Positions 1 through 10,321 of a stretch of DNA of 60,893 nucleotides are shown one piece after another. The notes beneath the pieces are model-generated. The model searched no databases. It had not been told where the DNA came from and was given only the letters and a program-made list of their open reading frames with translations. Made by a program: the position numbers and the translations under genes. Each line of letters starts with the position of its first letter. The stretch's first letter is position 1. The stretch is from Ignavibacteria bacterium (GTDB lineage: Bacteria; Bacteroidota; Ignavibacteria; Kapaibacteriales; UBA2268), in contig JAERMQ010000026.1 of assembly GCA_016844745.1 (NCBI GenBank), forward strand, positions 1-60,893, read 5' to 3'.

Positions 1-883
1 CCGATGTGGCTGTCGAGACGTTGCCGTTGTTATCGGTTACCGTTAAGGTTACATTATTTGTTCCAACGTTAGTGCAGTTGAAGGAGTTTGGCGATACTGC
101 TATCGATGCTATGCCGCAAGCATCCGAACTGTTATTATCTACATCCGATGCGGCTATGGTTGCATTACCCGATGCATTTAACTGCACAGTTACATTCTTT
201 GCAATGGCTGTTGGAAGCGTCAAATCCTGCACTGTCACTACCGATGTGGCTGTCGAGACATTGCCGTTATTATCCGTTACGGTTAATGTTACTGAGTTGG
301 CGCCAACGTTAGTGCAGTTGAACGAGCTTGGCGATACTGCTAATGTTGCAATACCGCAAGCGTCAGTGCTGTTATTATCTACATCCGATGCGGCTATGGT
401 TGCATTACCCGATGCATTTAATTGTATTGTTATATTCTTTGCTGCGGCTGTTGGAAGCGTCAAATCCTGCACTGTCACTACCGATGTCGCTGTCGAGACA
501 TTACCGTTATTATCTGTTACTGTTAGTGTAGCTGTGTTATTACCGACGTTGGTGCAGTTGAATGAGTTTGGCGATACTGCTATCGATACGATTCCGCAAG
601 CGTCAGTGCTGTTATTGTTAACATCTACGGCGGCTATTGTGGCTGCACCGGCTGCATTTAATTGAACTGTTACATTCTTTGCTGTGGCTGTTGGAAGCGT
701 TAAATCCTGCACTGTCACTACCGAAGTGGCGGTCGAGACATTGCCGTTATTATCCGTTACGGTTAATGTTACTGAGTTGGCGCCAACGTTAGTGCAGTTG
801 AACGAGCTTGGTGAAACTGATAAAGAAGCTATACCGCAAGCATCATAGCTGTTATTGTCAACATCTACGGCTGCGATTGTTGC
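1..883 (-). pseudogene. Out-of-frame continuation of the giant SBBP/HYR-like repeat protein, cut by window start
   Basis: Reading the minus strand from about 883 down to the window edge gives an uninterrupted frame of the same roughly 80-residue Ig/HYR-like repeat that fills the end of the upstream gene (conserved DACGI, FNCTNVG and TVTDNNGNVST elements). It is one frame off from the gene ending at 858, because 26 bp present in sister repeats are missing at about 881-890. No stop occurs in this frame inside the window, so the coding information for more repeats, and probably a C-terminal sorting domain, continues outside. It is either a real broken gene, a phase-variable state, or an assembly error in near-identical repeats. 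Confidence 0.7.
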
Positions 884-955
884 ATATATTCTTTGGGATG
901 GCTGTCGGTGCGGTTACATCCTGCACGGTAACAACAGTCGTTGCTGTAGAGATAT
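1..955 (-). repeat. Tandem 240-bp coding repeats (four units)
   Basis: The same landmark (ccgatgtggctgtcgagac and close variants) recurs at 1, 241 and 481 and, more changed, at 721, so the period is exactly 240 bp or 80 codons. The next landmark comes 26 bp early because of a deletion. These units are very similar at the DNA level, whereas repeats of the same protein family between about 1900 and 3800 are similar mainly at the protein level. This suggests recent expansion or homogenisation of the distal units. Confidence 0.9.
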
Positions 956-3900
956 TGCCGTTATTATCTGTGACAGTCAATGTTACCGAGTTATTGCCGA
1001 CGTTGGTGCAGTTGAAAGAGCTTGGTGATACGGTTATCGATGCGATACCGCAAGCATCAGTGCTGTTATCGTTTATATCGGAAACTGCTATGCTTGCATT
1101 ACCTGATGCATCTAATTGAAATGTTCCACTATTATTTGAAGTAGCAGGAGTATAATACTCAGTGAAACAGAAATCATAAAAATTAGCCCATGAAGTTTCA
1201 TTAGTTTTACCAACTCCTCTTGTGTAACCATTTAAAGTATTACAAATCCATTTAAGGTAATTATTATCACTTCTTGTTTGATTACCCTGTAAAACAATCC
1301 AATAGGTTGTTTCTGCGGTTAATTCGCTAGTTGGTGTAGAAAAAATAAAATCAATCCAACCATTTCCAGTTACTACATTTACATTTACATTTTCTGATGT
1401 TCCTATGACTGTTCCGGACGGACTTCCTCCACTATCAGTTTGAATGGTAAGCCATATTTGACCACTGGTCATTGTACCATATACTCCCAATCTTAATCTA
1501 ATTTTCGTTATTTGATGATTAACTGATGGTCTAAAACTTTGACCCAATTTATAAGCAGAATAAAGGTCTCTAAAATTACCGAATTCGCCGTCGTTATAAT
1601 CTGTGTAAACTTGGTCATTATTATATAATTGTGGTGATATATTTTTTACCCTTGCCGAAGGTACTGTTACGTCCTGCACAGTCACTACCGATATCGCTGT
1701 CGAGACATTGCCGTTATTGTCGGTTACTGTTAATGTTACATTATTGGCACCGACATTGGTGCAGTTGAATGAGCTTGGTGATACGGCTAACGATGCTATT
1801 CCGCAAGCGTCAGAACTATTGTTATTTACATCCGATGCTGCAATGCTTACTGTTCCCGCTGCATTTAATTGAACTGTTATATTCTTTGCAATGGCTGTAG
1901 GAGCGGTTGCGTCCTGAATATAAACAATGGATGTGGCTGTGGCAACATTATTATTATTATCGGTTACGGTTAATGTAACTGAGTTATTTCCTATATTCGA
2001 GCATGTGAAAGTATTGGGGTAAACGGACATCGATTGGATACCGGAACAACTATAACTTCCGTTATCAATTTCAGATGCAGTTATCGTTACAGTTCCGTTT
2101 GAATTTAATACTTTGGTAATATTTTTTGCGATTGCAGTAGCAGAGGCATTCCCCTGTATGGTAACTACAGCAGTAGCGCTACTCACATTATCATTGTTAT
2201 CGGTAACAGTTAGAGTAACAGAATTGTTCCCAATATCAGAACAATTAAATGTATTTGATGATAATGTTAAGTATTGAATACCACAGGCATCATTACTGCT
2301 GCTATCTACATCGGAAGCTGTAATTGAGGCAAAACCGGTAGAATCTAATTGAACAGTTATATTTTTTGTAAGAGCTGTGGGTGCAGTTATATCCTGGACT
2401 GTCACAATAGAAGTAGCAGTCGATGAATTGCCATAATTATCAGTAACGGTAAAGATAATAGAGTTATTACCAACATTTGAACAACCATAAGTATTAGATG
2501 ATAATGTCATACTATAAATTCCACAGGCATCCCAGCTACCATTATCAACATCTGATGCAGAAATGGAAACAAATCCTGAAGAATTAAGTTGAACAGTTAA
2601 ATTTTTCTTATAAATATCCGGAGGTGTTAAATCTTCAACAGTTACAAGAGAGGTTGAATGTGCTACATTTCCTGAACCATCAGTGACGGTTAATGTGACG
2701 GAATTATTGCCAATATTAGAGCAGGTAAATGTCGATGGAGAAACACTTAAAGATTGAATACCGCAATTATCCGTACTGCCATTATTTATCCCGGATGGAT
2801 TCAGGGTATATAATCCTGCATAATTAAGCTGAACTGTGATGTTTTGTGTTATTACGGTAGGAGGTATTAAATCCTGAACCGTAACATTAGCAACGGCATA
2901 GGATGAATTATTACTAATATCCGTTGCAGTCAGAGTAACGCTATTTACACCAAGGTTTGTGCAATTAAATATACTTGGGTTTACGGTGAGTGATTGTAAT
3001 CCGCATGGGTCATAACTTCCGTTATCAACCTGAGCAGCAGTTAATGAAGCACTACTTTGAGCATCTAATTGAATTGTTATATTTTGTGTTAAAACTACCG
3101 GAGGTACTCCATCATTAACAGTTACGATTGCCGTTCCTGTTGTACTATTATTATTATTATCTGTAGTTGTTATAGTAACGGAATTATTTCCATTGTCCGA
3201 ACAAGTAAATGTAATGGGATTAACTGAAAATGATTGCAGTCCACAAGCATCATTGTGACTATATATTACATTTTCGGGTTGCAGGGTAACGCTTCCGGAA
3301 GAATTAAGGTTTATGGAATAATTTTGAGTAATTAATGACGGGGGTACAGTATCCAGAACTGTTACAGTAGCAGAACCGGAAGAATAAGAATTATAAGTAT
3401 CCGTAACTGTTAAATTGACAACATTAATACCAACGTTTGAACAGGAAAATGTATTTGGAGTTACGACCATAGATTGAATACCGCAATCATCATAACTTCC
3501 ATTATCAACGCTGGCAGGAGTAATTGATGCACTACCATTTGAATTTAAATATAATGTTATATTCTTCGTAATAACTACCGGTGCTACATTTATAACAGTT
3601 ACAATTGAAGTAGCCCAGGAAATATTATCATTATTGTCTGTGATAGTAAGAGTAACACTGTTAGCACCCATGTTTGAGCAGGAAAAAACACTTGGGTTAA
3701 CACTCATTGATTTCAAACCACAATAAGCATAACTTCCGTTGTCAACTTCAGAGGGTGTCAATGTAGCGCTGCCGTTTGCGTTTAAGGATATTGAGTTATT
3801 TTTAGCTAAGGCAACAGGGATAGGTATTATTAGGTCAGTTCCATTATCGGAACCGAAAACGAATGGGTCAGAGCCATTTATACGAATTCTGTAATGAGTT

Positions 3901-6374
3901 CCAATTGGAATATTACCTGGTAAATTGCATGTAATAGTACCCGAAGTAGTGCCCGAAGCATCTCCAATATTTGTGGCATAATTGAAATTACCGGCTGAAT
4001 CGGAAATTTCAGCGTTGAAAATATTGATATCATCAAAAAAACCTCCGCCAACGGTAAAGGAAACACTGAATTCTGTTCCACTGCAAATCGTTGCACTGCT
4101 AAGGGTTCCGGTTGTAATGTAAGGGGTTGTTAATCCGACATCTTGTATTTTAGTTACAAAAGCATCACTATTTCCATTACTTGATTCGTCAAAAGCGCCA
4201 TAAGAAACAGGGTAATTTGTAGATTGAGTATTACCTGCAATAAATACATTTCTTAATGAACCATCCCATGCAATAGACTTACCATTATCGGCAGCAGTAC
4301 CGCCGATATAAGTTGAATACATAAGAATATTACCACTCGGGTTAAGTTTTGAAATAAATATATCACCTAAACCGCTGGCAGAAGTACCATAAGCGCCAGA
4401 AGTAGTTGGGTAATTTGTAGAACCGGTATTACCCGTAATAAAAATATCATTCCATTTGTCGATAGCCATAGAATAGGCTATATCAGTACTAGTCCCACCG
4501 ATGAATGTTGAATATACCAAACCGGTTCCTGAAGAATTTAACTTTGTAACATATACATCATTAAGTCCAAGATTAAATGATTGGTCATAAGCACCGCTGG
4601 TTGTAGGAAAATTATTTGAGCGGGTTTCACCCGTAATATATGCATTTCCATCATCATCAATAACCAGGGCATTACCAAATTCGTGGCTTGTATTTCCGAC
4701 AAAAGTAGAATATACAAGGGCTGTTCCTGTAGTATTTAGTTTTGTAACGATTACATCAGTAGCGCCGCCAATTGTTGTTTGATAAGAACCGGAAGTAGTC
4801 GGATAGTTACCTGAAAGGGAATTACCACCGATATAAGCATAACCTGACCCGTCAACAGCAATTGAATTACCAAGATCATCCCCGGTGCCACCGATGAAGG
4901 TCGAATATGAAAGAGCAGTACCACCAGAATTCAGTTTAAAGACTATAATATCATTGCCGCCATTGTGCGAAACATCATAAGCGCCTGATGTTGTAGGGAA
5001 TGTAGTTGAAGCAGTATATCCAACAACATAAGCATTACCAGAACCATCAACGGCAATAGAAGTTGAGTAATCTGCTTCGCTTGCTCCAACATAAGTAGAG
5101 TAAAGCAAGGATGAACCGGTAGAGTTAATTTTAGAAACAATAATATCATAAGTTCCATTCGAACTGGCATCGAATGCACCGGATGTTGAAGGATAATTAG
5201 TCGAAAGTGTATAACCGGTTACATATATATTATTTGAACCGTCAAGGTACAGACTTTGTCCGAAATCTGCACCACTACCACCGATATATGTTGTAAAATC
5301 AAGGCTTGTACCATAAAAGTTAAATTTTGTTACGAATAAATCATTTCCCCCGTTTAAAGTAACATCATACGCTCCGGAAGTTACAGGAAAAGAGGAAGCA
5401 TTTGAGTTTGTATAACCTATAACAATTGAGTTCCTCGATGGGTCCATCATTAAACCGGTACTGAAATCATTATTCACACCACCTATAAAAGTCGAATAAA
5501 CAAGTGGGTCAATAATTAATGCAAGGTCCCTGTTATAATTACCTGTTTCGAAACCAATAGAGCCATCCGGATACATAATGAAATTGGCAGATATTTGGAT
5601 TTTTTCCGAATTTTTATTTTCAGTGGACAGTTTATTATCAGCAATATTTTCGTCGTTTGTTTCAAATTGATATGCAAATAATTTCCCCTGAGTAACTTCA
5701 CCTATACTTGTTCTGATAACAAGTTCGCCATTACTATTTATAAATTTGTAGTAATTATCATCATCTCCAATATCTACTTTCAACCTGATTTGAGATAAAT
5801 CAGCACCTGGCTTCACTACATAATCATATCGTATTTGTCCTTCATCATAATAGTAACGTACATCGATTCCATCATAAACATTTGCAATCTGAACTTCATT
5901 GTATAAAGAAACATTAGATGCCCATTTAGTTTTATCGTTCCCCAGAAAATAATTGTAACGTCCTTCGGATTTATTTATGCCATTAAATTTAGTAACTGGA
6001 AAATCACCTTTTGGCAATAAAGAAGAATTATCATTATTGGTGATTTTTACAACATGACCTTTAATAGATAAATTGTCTGCATCTTTGGGATTGACATTAT
6101 TCAAATCCCTTGATTCATCATTACCCGAATGATTGGGATTGGATTTGATTATTTTGTAATAATCGTAAACGATGCCGGTATTCGTAATCCAGGCATTCAT
6201 TCCACCTATTCTTGCCTGGAATTTAACTTCAGGAGCCCATTGTCCTTTATTCTCGATAAAGTAACTTTTATTAGCTTTATCCAGTATTTTTTGAGCTTCA
6301 GGAGAAGCATTTGCATTGACATTGAGTATTAACAATGCGATGAAGGCTACAATTAATTGGTAAATTGTTTTCAT
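858..6374 (-). CDS. Secreted SBBP beta-propeller / HYR-like repeat protein, frameshifted near its 3' end
   Basis: Large exported surface protein of unknown ligand. I chose the ATG at 6374 because it is followed by a clear signal peptide (MKTIYQLIVAFIALLILNVN); the frame stays open upstream to 6578 but that part looks non-coding. Order: signal peptide; an N-terminal domain with FIENKGQW, typical of SBBP proteins; about 8 SBBP repeats of the STFIGG...D type (residues about 290-745); an Ig-like domain; then about ten HYR-like repeats from residue about 855. A different domain of about 170 residues (about 1578-1753, ending in TTYWIVLQ-type sequence, choice-of-anchor-like) is inserted inside one repeat. 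The frame then runs out at TGA 858-860 after a 26-bp deletion, so the protein is truncated as read here. Confidence 0.85.
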   Translation of the reverse strand: MKTIYQLIVAFIALLILNVNANASPEAQKILDKANKSYFIENKGQWAPEVKFQARIGGMNAWITNTGIVYDYYKIIKSNPNHSGNDESRDLNNVNPKDADNLSIKGHVVKITNNDNSSLLPKGDFPVTKFNGINKSEGRYNYFLGNDKTKWASNVSLYNEVQIANVYDGIDVRYYYDEGQIRYDYVVKPGADLSQIRLKVDIGDDDNYYKFINSNGELVIRTSIGEVTQGKLFAYQFETNDENIADNKLSTENKNSEKIQISANFIMYPDGSIGFETGNYNRDLALIIDPLVYSTFIGGVNNDFSTGLMMDPSRNSIVIGYTNSNASSFPVTSGAYDVTLNGGNDLFVTKFNFYGTSLDFTTYIGGSGADFGQSLYLDGSNNIYVTGYTLSTNYPSTSGAFDASSNGTYDIIVSKINSTGSSLLYSTYVGASEADYSTSIAVDGSGNAYVVGYTASTTFPTTSGAYDVSHNGGNDIIVFKLNSGGTALSYSTFIGGTGDDLGNSIAVDGSGYAYIGGNSLSGNYPTTSGSYQTTIGGATDVIVTKLNTTGTALVYSTFVGNTSHEFGNALVIDDDGNAYITGETRSNNFPTTSGAYDQSFNLGLNDVYVTKLNSSGTGLVYSTFIGGTSTDIAYSMAIDKWNDIFITGNTGSTNYPTTSGAYGTSASGLGDIFISKLNPSGNILMYSTYIGGTAADNGKSIAWDGSLRNVFIAGNTQSTNYPVSYGAFDESSNGNSDAFVTKIQDVGLTTPYITTGTLSSATICSGTEFSVSFTVGGGFFDDINIFNAEISDSAGNFNYATNIGDASGTTSGTITCNLPGNIPIGTHYRIRINGSDPFVFGSDNGTDLIIPIPVALAKNNSISLNANGSATLTPSEVDNGSYAYCGLKSMSVNPSVFSCSNMGANSVTLTITDNNDNISWATSIVTVINVAPVVITKNITLYLNSNGSASITPASVDNGSYDDCGIQSMVVTPNTFSCSNVGINVVNLTVTDTYNSYSSGSATVTVLDTVPPSLITQNYSINLNSSGSVTLQPENVIYSHNDACGLQSFSVNPITFTCSDNGNNSVTITTTDNNNNSTTGTAIVTVNDGVPPVVLTQNITIQLDAQSSASLTAAQVDNGSYDPCGLQSLTVNPSIFNCTNLGVNSVTLTATDISNNSSYAVANVTVQDLIPPTVITQNITVQLNYAGLYTLNPSGINNGSTDNCGIQSLSVSPSTFTCSNIGNNSVTLTVTDGSGNVAHSTSLVTVEDLTPPDIYKKNLTVQLNSSGFVSISASDVDNGSWDACGIYSMTLSSNTYGCSNVGNNSIIFTVTDNYGNSSTATSIVTVQDITAPTALTKNITVQLDSTGFASITASDVDSSSNDACGIQYLTLSSNTFNCSDIGNNSVTLTVTDNNDNVSSATAVVTIQGNASATAIAKNITKVLNSNGTVTITASEIDNGSYSCSGIQSMSVYPNTFTCSNIGNNSVTLTVTDNNNNVATATSIVYIQDATAPTAIAKNITVQLNAAGTVSIAASDVNNNSSDACGIASLAVSPSSFNCTNVGANNVTLTVTDNNGNVSTAISVVTVQDVTVPSARVKNISPQLYNNDQVYTDYNDGEFGNFRDLYSAYKLGQSFRPSVNHQITKIRLRLGVYGTMTSGQIWLTIQTDSGGSPSGTVIGTSENVNVNVVTGNGWIDFIFSTPTSELTAETTYWIVLQGNQTRSDNNYLKWICNTLNGYTRGVGKTNETSWANFYDFCFTEYYTPATSNNSGTFQLDASGNASIAVSDINDNSTDACGIASITVSPSSFNCTNVGNNSVTLTVTDNNGNISTATTVVTVQDVTAPTAIPKNICNNRSRRC

Positions 6375-6788
6375 AATATCACCAGGGATTTTATTTGAAG
6401 TTTTAATTTGCAATTTGTTTGAGTTGAAAAGAGAATTATAAAAATAATTTATAAATTTCCCATCCTGGGTTTCTTTCTCTTTGTGCTGGTTTTTAATTTG
6501 AAATTCCATTTTTTTTATTTTTAAATCATATATATAACAATTAAACACTATTACTATTACAAAATTATAAGATAACATTATAATAAAAAATACGTAGAAC
6601 TACTGAAAATGAATATTCAAGGTATTTTTTTTCTTCACCAAAGGAACCTTAAATTATTAAAAATAAATAAAATAGATACGTTAAAAACATAATTTTAGTC
6701 TTAACTAAATTATGAATTTATTCATATTAACAACAATTAATTTATTTTTAATTTTTGATTAATTTGTTTTTCTTAAAGAATCATAGTA
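6375..6788. other. AT-rich divergent intergenic region
   Basis: This region separates the minus-strand repeat protein from the plus-strand ars genes, so it should hold both promoters. I see no convincing gene. The right end leads into the candidate ArsR operator at 6789. A small A/T hyphenated palindrome (taattcataaatt-like) lies around 6705-6730, but I cannot assign it a role. Confidence 0.4.
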
Positions 6789-6808
6789 ATTTCGCTATTA
6801 AACGAAAT
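6789..6808 (+). promoter_or_regulatory. Candidate ArsR operator
   Basis: A perfect 6-bp inverted repeat, ATTTCG-N8-CGAAAT, lies immediately upstream of arsR. ArsR-family repressors commonly bind such hyphenated palindromes beside their own start. It overlaps the upstream possible ATG at 6807, which supports the second ATG (6825) as the true start. Binding itself is inferred. Confidence 0.5.
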
Positions 6809-6824
6809 GATATTAAGAAAGATT

Positions 6825-7169
6825 ATGAATAAAGCAATCAAAATATTTAAAGCATTATCAGATAAAAACAGACTGAGAATACTGCTGATGTTAACAAAGA
6901 AAAAACTCTGTGTTTGTGAAATTCAAGACATATTAAGCATTACTGTTTCTACTGTTTCGAAACATCTTTCAATTTTGAGGGATGCAGGATTCATACTCGA
7001 TGAAAAGGATGGGAAGTGGGTCAATTATAGACTAAATACTACCTCGAAAGATATGATTCTTAATCAGGTAATCCTGATTTTACCTTTTTATTTAAATGAT
7101 GATGAATTAATAAAATCAGACTTAATAAAAGTTCAATCAGTCAACAGAAAAAATTTATGTAAAATTTAA
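6825..7169 (+). CDS. arsR: ArsR-family metalloregulator
   Basis: Winged-helix repressor of 114 residues, expected to leave DNA when it binds As(III)/Sb(III). The helix-turn-helix core (SITVSTVSKHLSILRDAG) is clear. The metal site is KLCVCEI (Cys29, Cys31), a close form of the ELCVCDL box; a third Cys (112) near the C-terminus could complete a site. The start at 6825 has AAGAAAG just upstream. An ATG at 6807 lies in the candidate operator and would only add six residues. It lies directly upstream of acr3 and probably controls that gene and the operon beyond it. Confidence 0.9.
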   Translation: MNKAIKIFKALSDKNRLRILLMLTKKKLCVCEIQDILSITVSTVSKHLSILRDAGFILDEKDGKWVNYRLNTTSKDMILNQVILILPFYLNDDELIKSDLIKVQSVNRKNLCKI

Positions 7170-7235
7170 GTATTCCTAAGATAATATTTCGTCATTTGTC
7201 CAACTGTGATTAGTTTTATAAAAAAAAATAACAAT

Positions 7236-8303
7236 ATGGAAAAAATTACAAAAAAACTTAACTTCCTCGATAGATATTTGACACTGTGGATATTTCTTGC
7301 AATGTTTATCGGTGTATTATCCGGTTATCTTTTTCCCAATATTGTAGGATTCTGGAATCATTTCCAATCCGGAACTACGAATATCCCAATTGCTATCGGA
7401 TTAATTTTAATGATGTACCCACCACTTGCAAAAGTACGTTATGAAGAATTATCCGATGTATTCAAAAATTTTAAAATCCTTGGTCTGTCCCTTTTTCAAA
7501 ATTGGGTAGTTGGTCCGGTTTTAATGTTTGTACTGGCAATTTTATTTTTACCAGACCATCCTCATTATATGGCTGGATTGATAATGATTGGTCTTGCCCG
7601 ATGCATAGCAATGGTAATTGTTTGGAATGAACTTGCCAAAGGAGATACGGAATATGCAGCAGGTCTGGTAGCATTCAATTCAATTTTCCAGGTATTATTC
7701 TTTTCTGTTTATGCGTATATATTCTTAACCGTTTTGCCTGAATGGCTCGGTTTGCAGACTTTCAAAGTTAATATAACAATTAGTCAGATTGCAGAAAGCG
7801 TTTTTATTTATCTCGGTATTCCTTTTATTACAGGAATAATAACCAGGTTTACCCTGATAAAAATAAAAAATAAAGATTGGTATCATAAGAAATTTATTCC
7901 TAAAATCAGTCCGGTTACGTTAATAGCCCTGTTGTTCACAATATTTGTAATGTTTTCACTGAAGGGTGAATATATCGTAAAGATTCCACTCGATGTAGTT
8001 AGGATTGCTATTCCCCTGCTCCTGTATTTTATCATCATGTTTTTAGTTTCATTCTATATGGGCAGGAAAATCGGTGCAGATTATTCCAAAACTGCAACCC
8101 TGTCATTTACTGCGGCGAGTAATAATTTCGAGCTTGCAATAGCAGTTGCCGTTGCTGTATTCGGGATTAATTCCGGTGAAGCCTTTGCCGCCGTCATTGG
8201 TCCCCTTGTCGAGGTACCGGCTCTGATTGCCCTTGTTAATGTTGCTTTATGGTTTAAGATGAGGTACTTTAATTTTTCAAATATGAGTGAGAATATTACT
8301 TGA
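7236..8303 (+). CDS. acr3: ACR3-family arsenite efflux transporter
   Basis: Inner-membrane arsenite (and possibly antimonite) exporter, about 355 residues with about 10 hydrophobic segments, the usual size for ACR3/BART proteins. The family signature [19 protein letters not shown] carries the conserved Cys of the transport path, and a second conserved stretch is [19 protein letters not shown] with EVPALIALV after it. I used the ATG at 7236 since family members start close to the first helix; the preceding ten codons are unlike the family. No arsC is visible next to it, so arsenate reduction may rely on a gene elsewhere. Confidence 0.93.
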   Translation: MEKITKKLNFLDRYLTLWIFLAMFIGVLSGYLFPNIVGFWNHFQSGTTNIPIAIGLILMMYPPLAKVRYEELSDVFKNFKILGLSLFQNWVVGPVLMFVLAILFLPDHPHYMAGLIMIGLARCIAMVIVWNELAKGDTEYAAGLVAFNSIFQVLFFSVYAYIFLTVLPEWLGLQTFKVNITISQIAESVFIYLGIPFITGIITRFTLIKIKNKDWYHKKFIPKISPVTLIALLFTIFVMFSLKGEYIVKIPLDVVRIAIPLLLYFIIMFLVSFYMGRKIGADYSKTATLSFTAASNNFELAIAVAVAVFGINSGEAFAAVIGPLVEVPALIALVNVALWFKMRYFNFSNMSENIT

Positions 8304-8373
8304 AGTAAATTTTCATTTTATTAAGATTTTCTTAAAATATTATTTTATTATAACCTATTAATAAGTAAGAAAT

Positions 8374-8402
8374 TTTGTAAATTATATTTCGACTTATATT
8401 TG
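8374..8402 (+). promoter_or_regulatory. Bacteroidetes-type promoter for the ATPase/TOPRIM pair
   Basis: TTTG at 8374-8377 and TATATTTG at 8395-8402, 17 nt apart, fit the Bacteroidetes -33 TTTG / -7 TAnnTTTG pattern. The next ATG (8438) is 35 nt downstream. The module therefore seems to have its own promoter despite sitting within the ars region. Confidence 0.5.
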
Positions 8403-8437
8403 ATTTTAAAAATTTTACAGATTTAACAATATATCTT

Positions 8438-9676
8438 ATGAAAAATAATTTCAAAAAAGCAAAAAATGTTCCTCGAATTGAATACTTAAGGGTTCAGAAC
8501 TATCGTGCTTTAAAAGATCTCGAACTTAAAGCAATTACTCCATTAACTGTATTTTTAGGACCAAACGGAAGCGGAAAGTCAACAGTTTTTGATGTCTTTG
8601 CTTTTTTAAGTGAATGCTTTACTATTGGACTTAGAAAGGCATGGGATAAAAGAGGTCGCTTTAAAGAATTAAGAACAAAAGGATGTGAAGGAGCAATAGA
8701 ATTTGAAATAAAGTACAGAGAAAAGAAAAATTCTCCTCTCATTACTTATGAATTAAAAATTGATGAAAATTTAAAAGGACCCTTTGTAGCAGAGGAGAAG
8801 CTGTTATGGAAAAGAACGAGTCAAGGAAGACCCTTTGCGTTCCTTGAATTTGAACAAGGAAAGGGTAAAGTTATTACTGGTGAAAAACCTGATAAAGATG
8901 ACCAAAAAGTAGATGAGTCTTTAGATAGCCCGGATATGTTAGCTGTTAACACATTAGGTCAATTATCAAAGAATCCAAGGGTAATAGCTCTTCGAAGATT
9001 TATAACCGGGTGGTATTTATCTTATCTTACTGCAGACCATACACGCGGAATACCTGAAGCCGGTGCCCAGGAAAGATTATCTGCTACAGGAGATAACCTT
9101 CCAAATGTTATGCAATATTTAAAAGAACAATATAATCCTTTGCTTGAAAAGATATTGAGGGTTTTGTCAGAAAGAGTACCAAAACTTGAAAAGGTTGAAG
9201 CAGAGATCATGCAAGATGGAAGGCTGCTTTTACAGATTAAAGATGCACCTTTTGAAAAACCAATACTTTCAAAATTTGCATCTGATGGAACTTTAAAAAT
9301 GTTAGCATATTTAACAGTTTTATATGACCCTGAACCACCTCAATTAATTGGTATCGAAGAACCAGAGAATCAATTGCATCCGAATTTACTGCCAGCACTA
9401 GCTGAAGAATGTAGAGCTGCATCCGAATTATCTCAATTAATGGTAACATCTCATAGTCCATTTTTTGTTAACGGAATAAAACCTCAAGAACTTTGGGTTT
9501 TATTCAGGGATGAACAAGGATATACAAATGCAAAGTGTGCAAAAGATATGGATGGAGTTAAAGAATTTATGGATGAAGGTGCATTATTAGGCAACTTATG
9601 GGTAGAAGGTCATTTTGATGTTGGAGACCCTCTGGTTAACGAAGGTAGTTATAAATTTAAGCAAAGAAAGAGATAG
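8438..9676 (+). CDS. AAA-family (AAA_21/AAA_15, OLD/AriA-like) ATPase
   Basis: ABC/SMC-type ATPase of 412 residues. Visible motifs: N-terminal [13 protein letters not shown] strand, Walker [10 protein letters not shown] (residues 41-49), Walker [14 protein letters not shown], and H-loop VTSHSP near the end. This layout is that of the ATPase half of OLD-type and PARIS AriA proteins, which hold a TOPRIM effector in check or activate it. There are no membrane segments. The gene ends one base before the next gene, so the two are almost certainly one transcript. Flanked by acr3 and a permease of the resistance cluster, it looks like an insertion. A role in phage defence is inferred from the pairing. 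Confidence 0.88.
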   Translation: MKNNFKKAKNVPRIEYLRVQNYRALKDLELKAITPLTVFLGPNGSGKSTVFDVFAFLSECFTIGLRKAWDKRGRFKELRTKGCEGAIEFEIKYREKKNSPLITYELKIDENLKGPFVAEEKLLWKRTSQGRPFAFLEFEQGKGKVITGEKPDKDDQKVDESLDSPDMLAVNTLGQLSKNPRVIALRRFITGWYLSYLTADHTRGIPEAGAQERLSATGDNLPNVMQYLKEQYNPLLEKILRVLSERVPKLEKVEAEIMQDGRLLLQIKDAPFEKPILSKFASDGTLKMLAYLTVLYDPEPPQLIGIEEPENQLHPNLLPALAEECRAASELSQLMVTSHSPFFVNGIKPQELWVLFRDEQGYTNAKCAKDMDGVKEFMDEGALLGNLWVEGHFDVGDPLVNEGSYKFKQRKR

Positions 9677-9677
9677 T

Positions 9678-10283
9678 ATGCATTTGGAAATATTAGTTGA
9701 AGAGCTATCTGCTCGAAAAGTATTAGATAATTTACTACCAAGATTAATTATTAATGAGCATACTTATCGAATAATTACTTACCAAGGAAAACCTGATATG
9801 CTGAAAAAACTTCCTGGTACTTTGAGAGGTTATTCTAACTGGATTAGCAATGACATGAGAATAATAATTCTTATAGATTTAGATAACGATAATTGTATTG
9901 AGTTAAAACAAAGACTTGAAGATAATGCAATTAAAGCCAACTTGAGTACTAAAAGTCAAAATTCATCTCAAAGCCATTTTCAAGTTATGAATAGAATTGC
10001 CATTGAGGAAATTGAAGCTTGGTTCTTAGGCGATGCAGAAGCTATCAGAACTGCATATCCAAGGGTATCATATTATGAACGAAAAGAAAAGTACCGAAAT
10101 CCTGACACAATATCAGGCGCATGGGAAACCTTGGAAAGAATTCTTCAAAATGCCGGCTATTTTCTTTCAGGATTAAGAAAAGTTGAAGTAGCCGACAACA
10201 TCTCCCAAAATATGCAACCATTGAAAAACAGATCTAAAAGTTTTTTAACGTTTTGGGATGGAATTGTAACTTGTTTAAATTAA
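9678..10283 (+). CDS. DUF4276 family, TOPRIM-like partner of the ATPase
   Basis: 201-residue protein. LVEEL near the start supplies the acidic residue, LIDLDNDN is the DxD-type strand, and AIEEIEAWFLGD is the hallmark of DUF4276. These proteins are thought to have a TOPRIM-like nuclease fold and often pair with AAA_21 ATPases. The start at 9678 follows the ATPase stop with one base between (TAGTATG); the frame is open further upstream but would overlap the ATPase. The likely role is the effector of a two-gene defence module. PARIS AriB uses DUF4435 instead, so this is a relative or parallel design rather than a textbook PARIS. Confidence 0.82.
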   Translation: MHLEILVEELSARKVLDNLLPRLIINEHTYRIITYQGKPDMLKKLPGTLRGYSNWISNDMRIIILIDLDNDNCIELKQRLEDNAIKANLSTKSQNSSQSHFQVMNRIAIEEIEAWFLGDAEAIRTAYPRVSYYERKEKYRNPDTISGAWETLERILQNAGYFLSGLRKVEVADNISQNMQPLKNRSKSFLTFWDGIVTCLN

Positions 10284-10321
10284 AAATATCAGAATAAATT
10301 TTAAAAAACTAATCGGAATGT

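Noticed and set aside
6..665. Open plus-strand frame of 219 codons opposite the repeat protein
   Set aside because: It is the antisense of the 240-bp tandem repeats. The period keeps several frames open by chance; the minus-strand translation shows real Ig-like repeats.
6789..6824. Upstream start of arsR at 6807
   Set aside because: That ATG lies within the candidate operator palindrome and adds residues unlike the ArsR family; ATG 6825 has a better leader.
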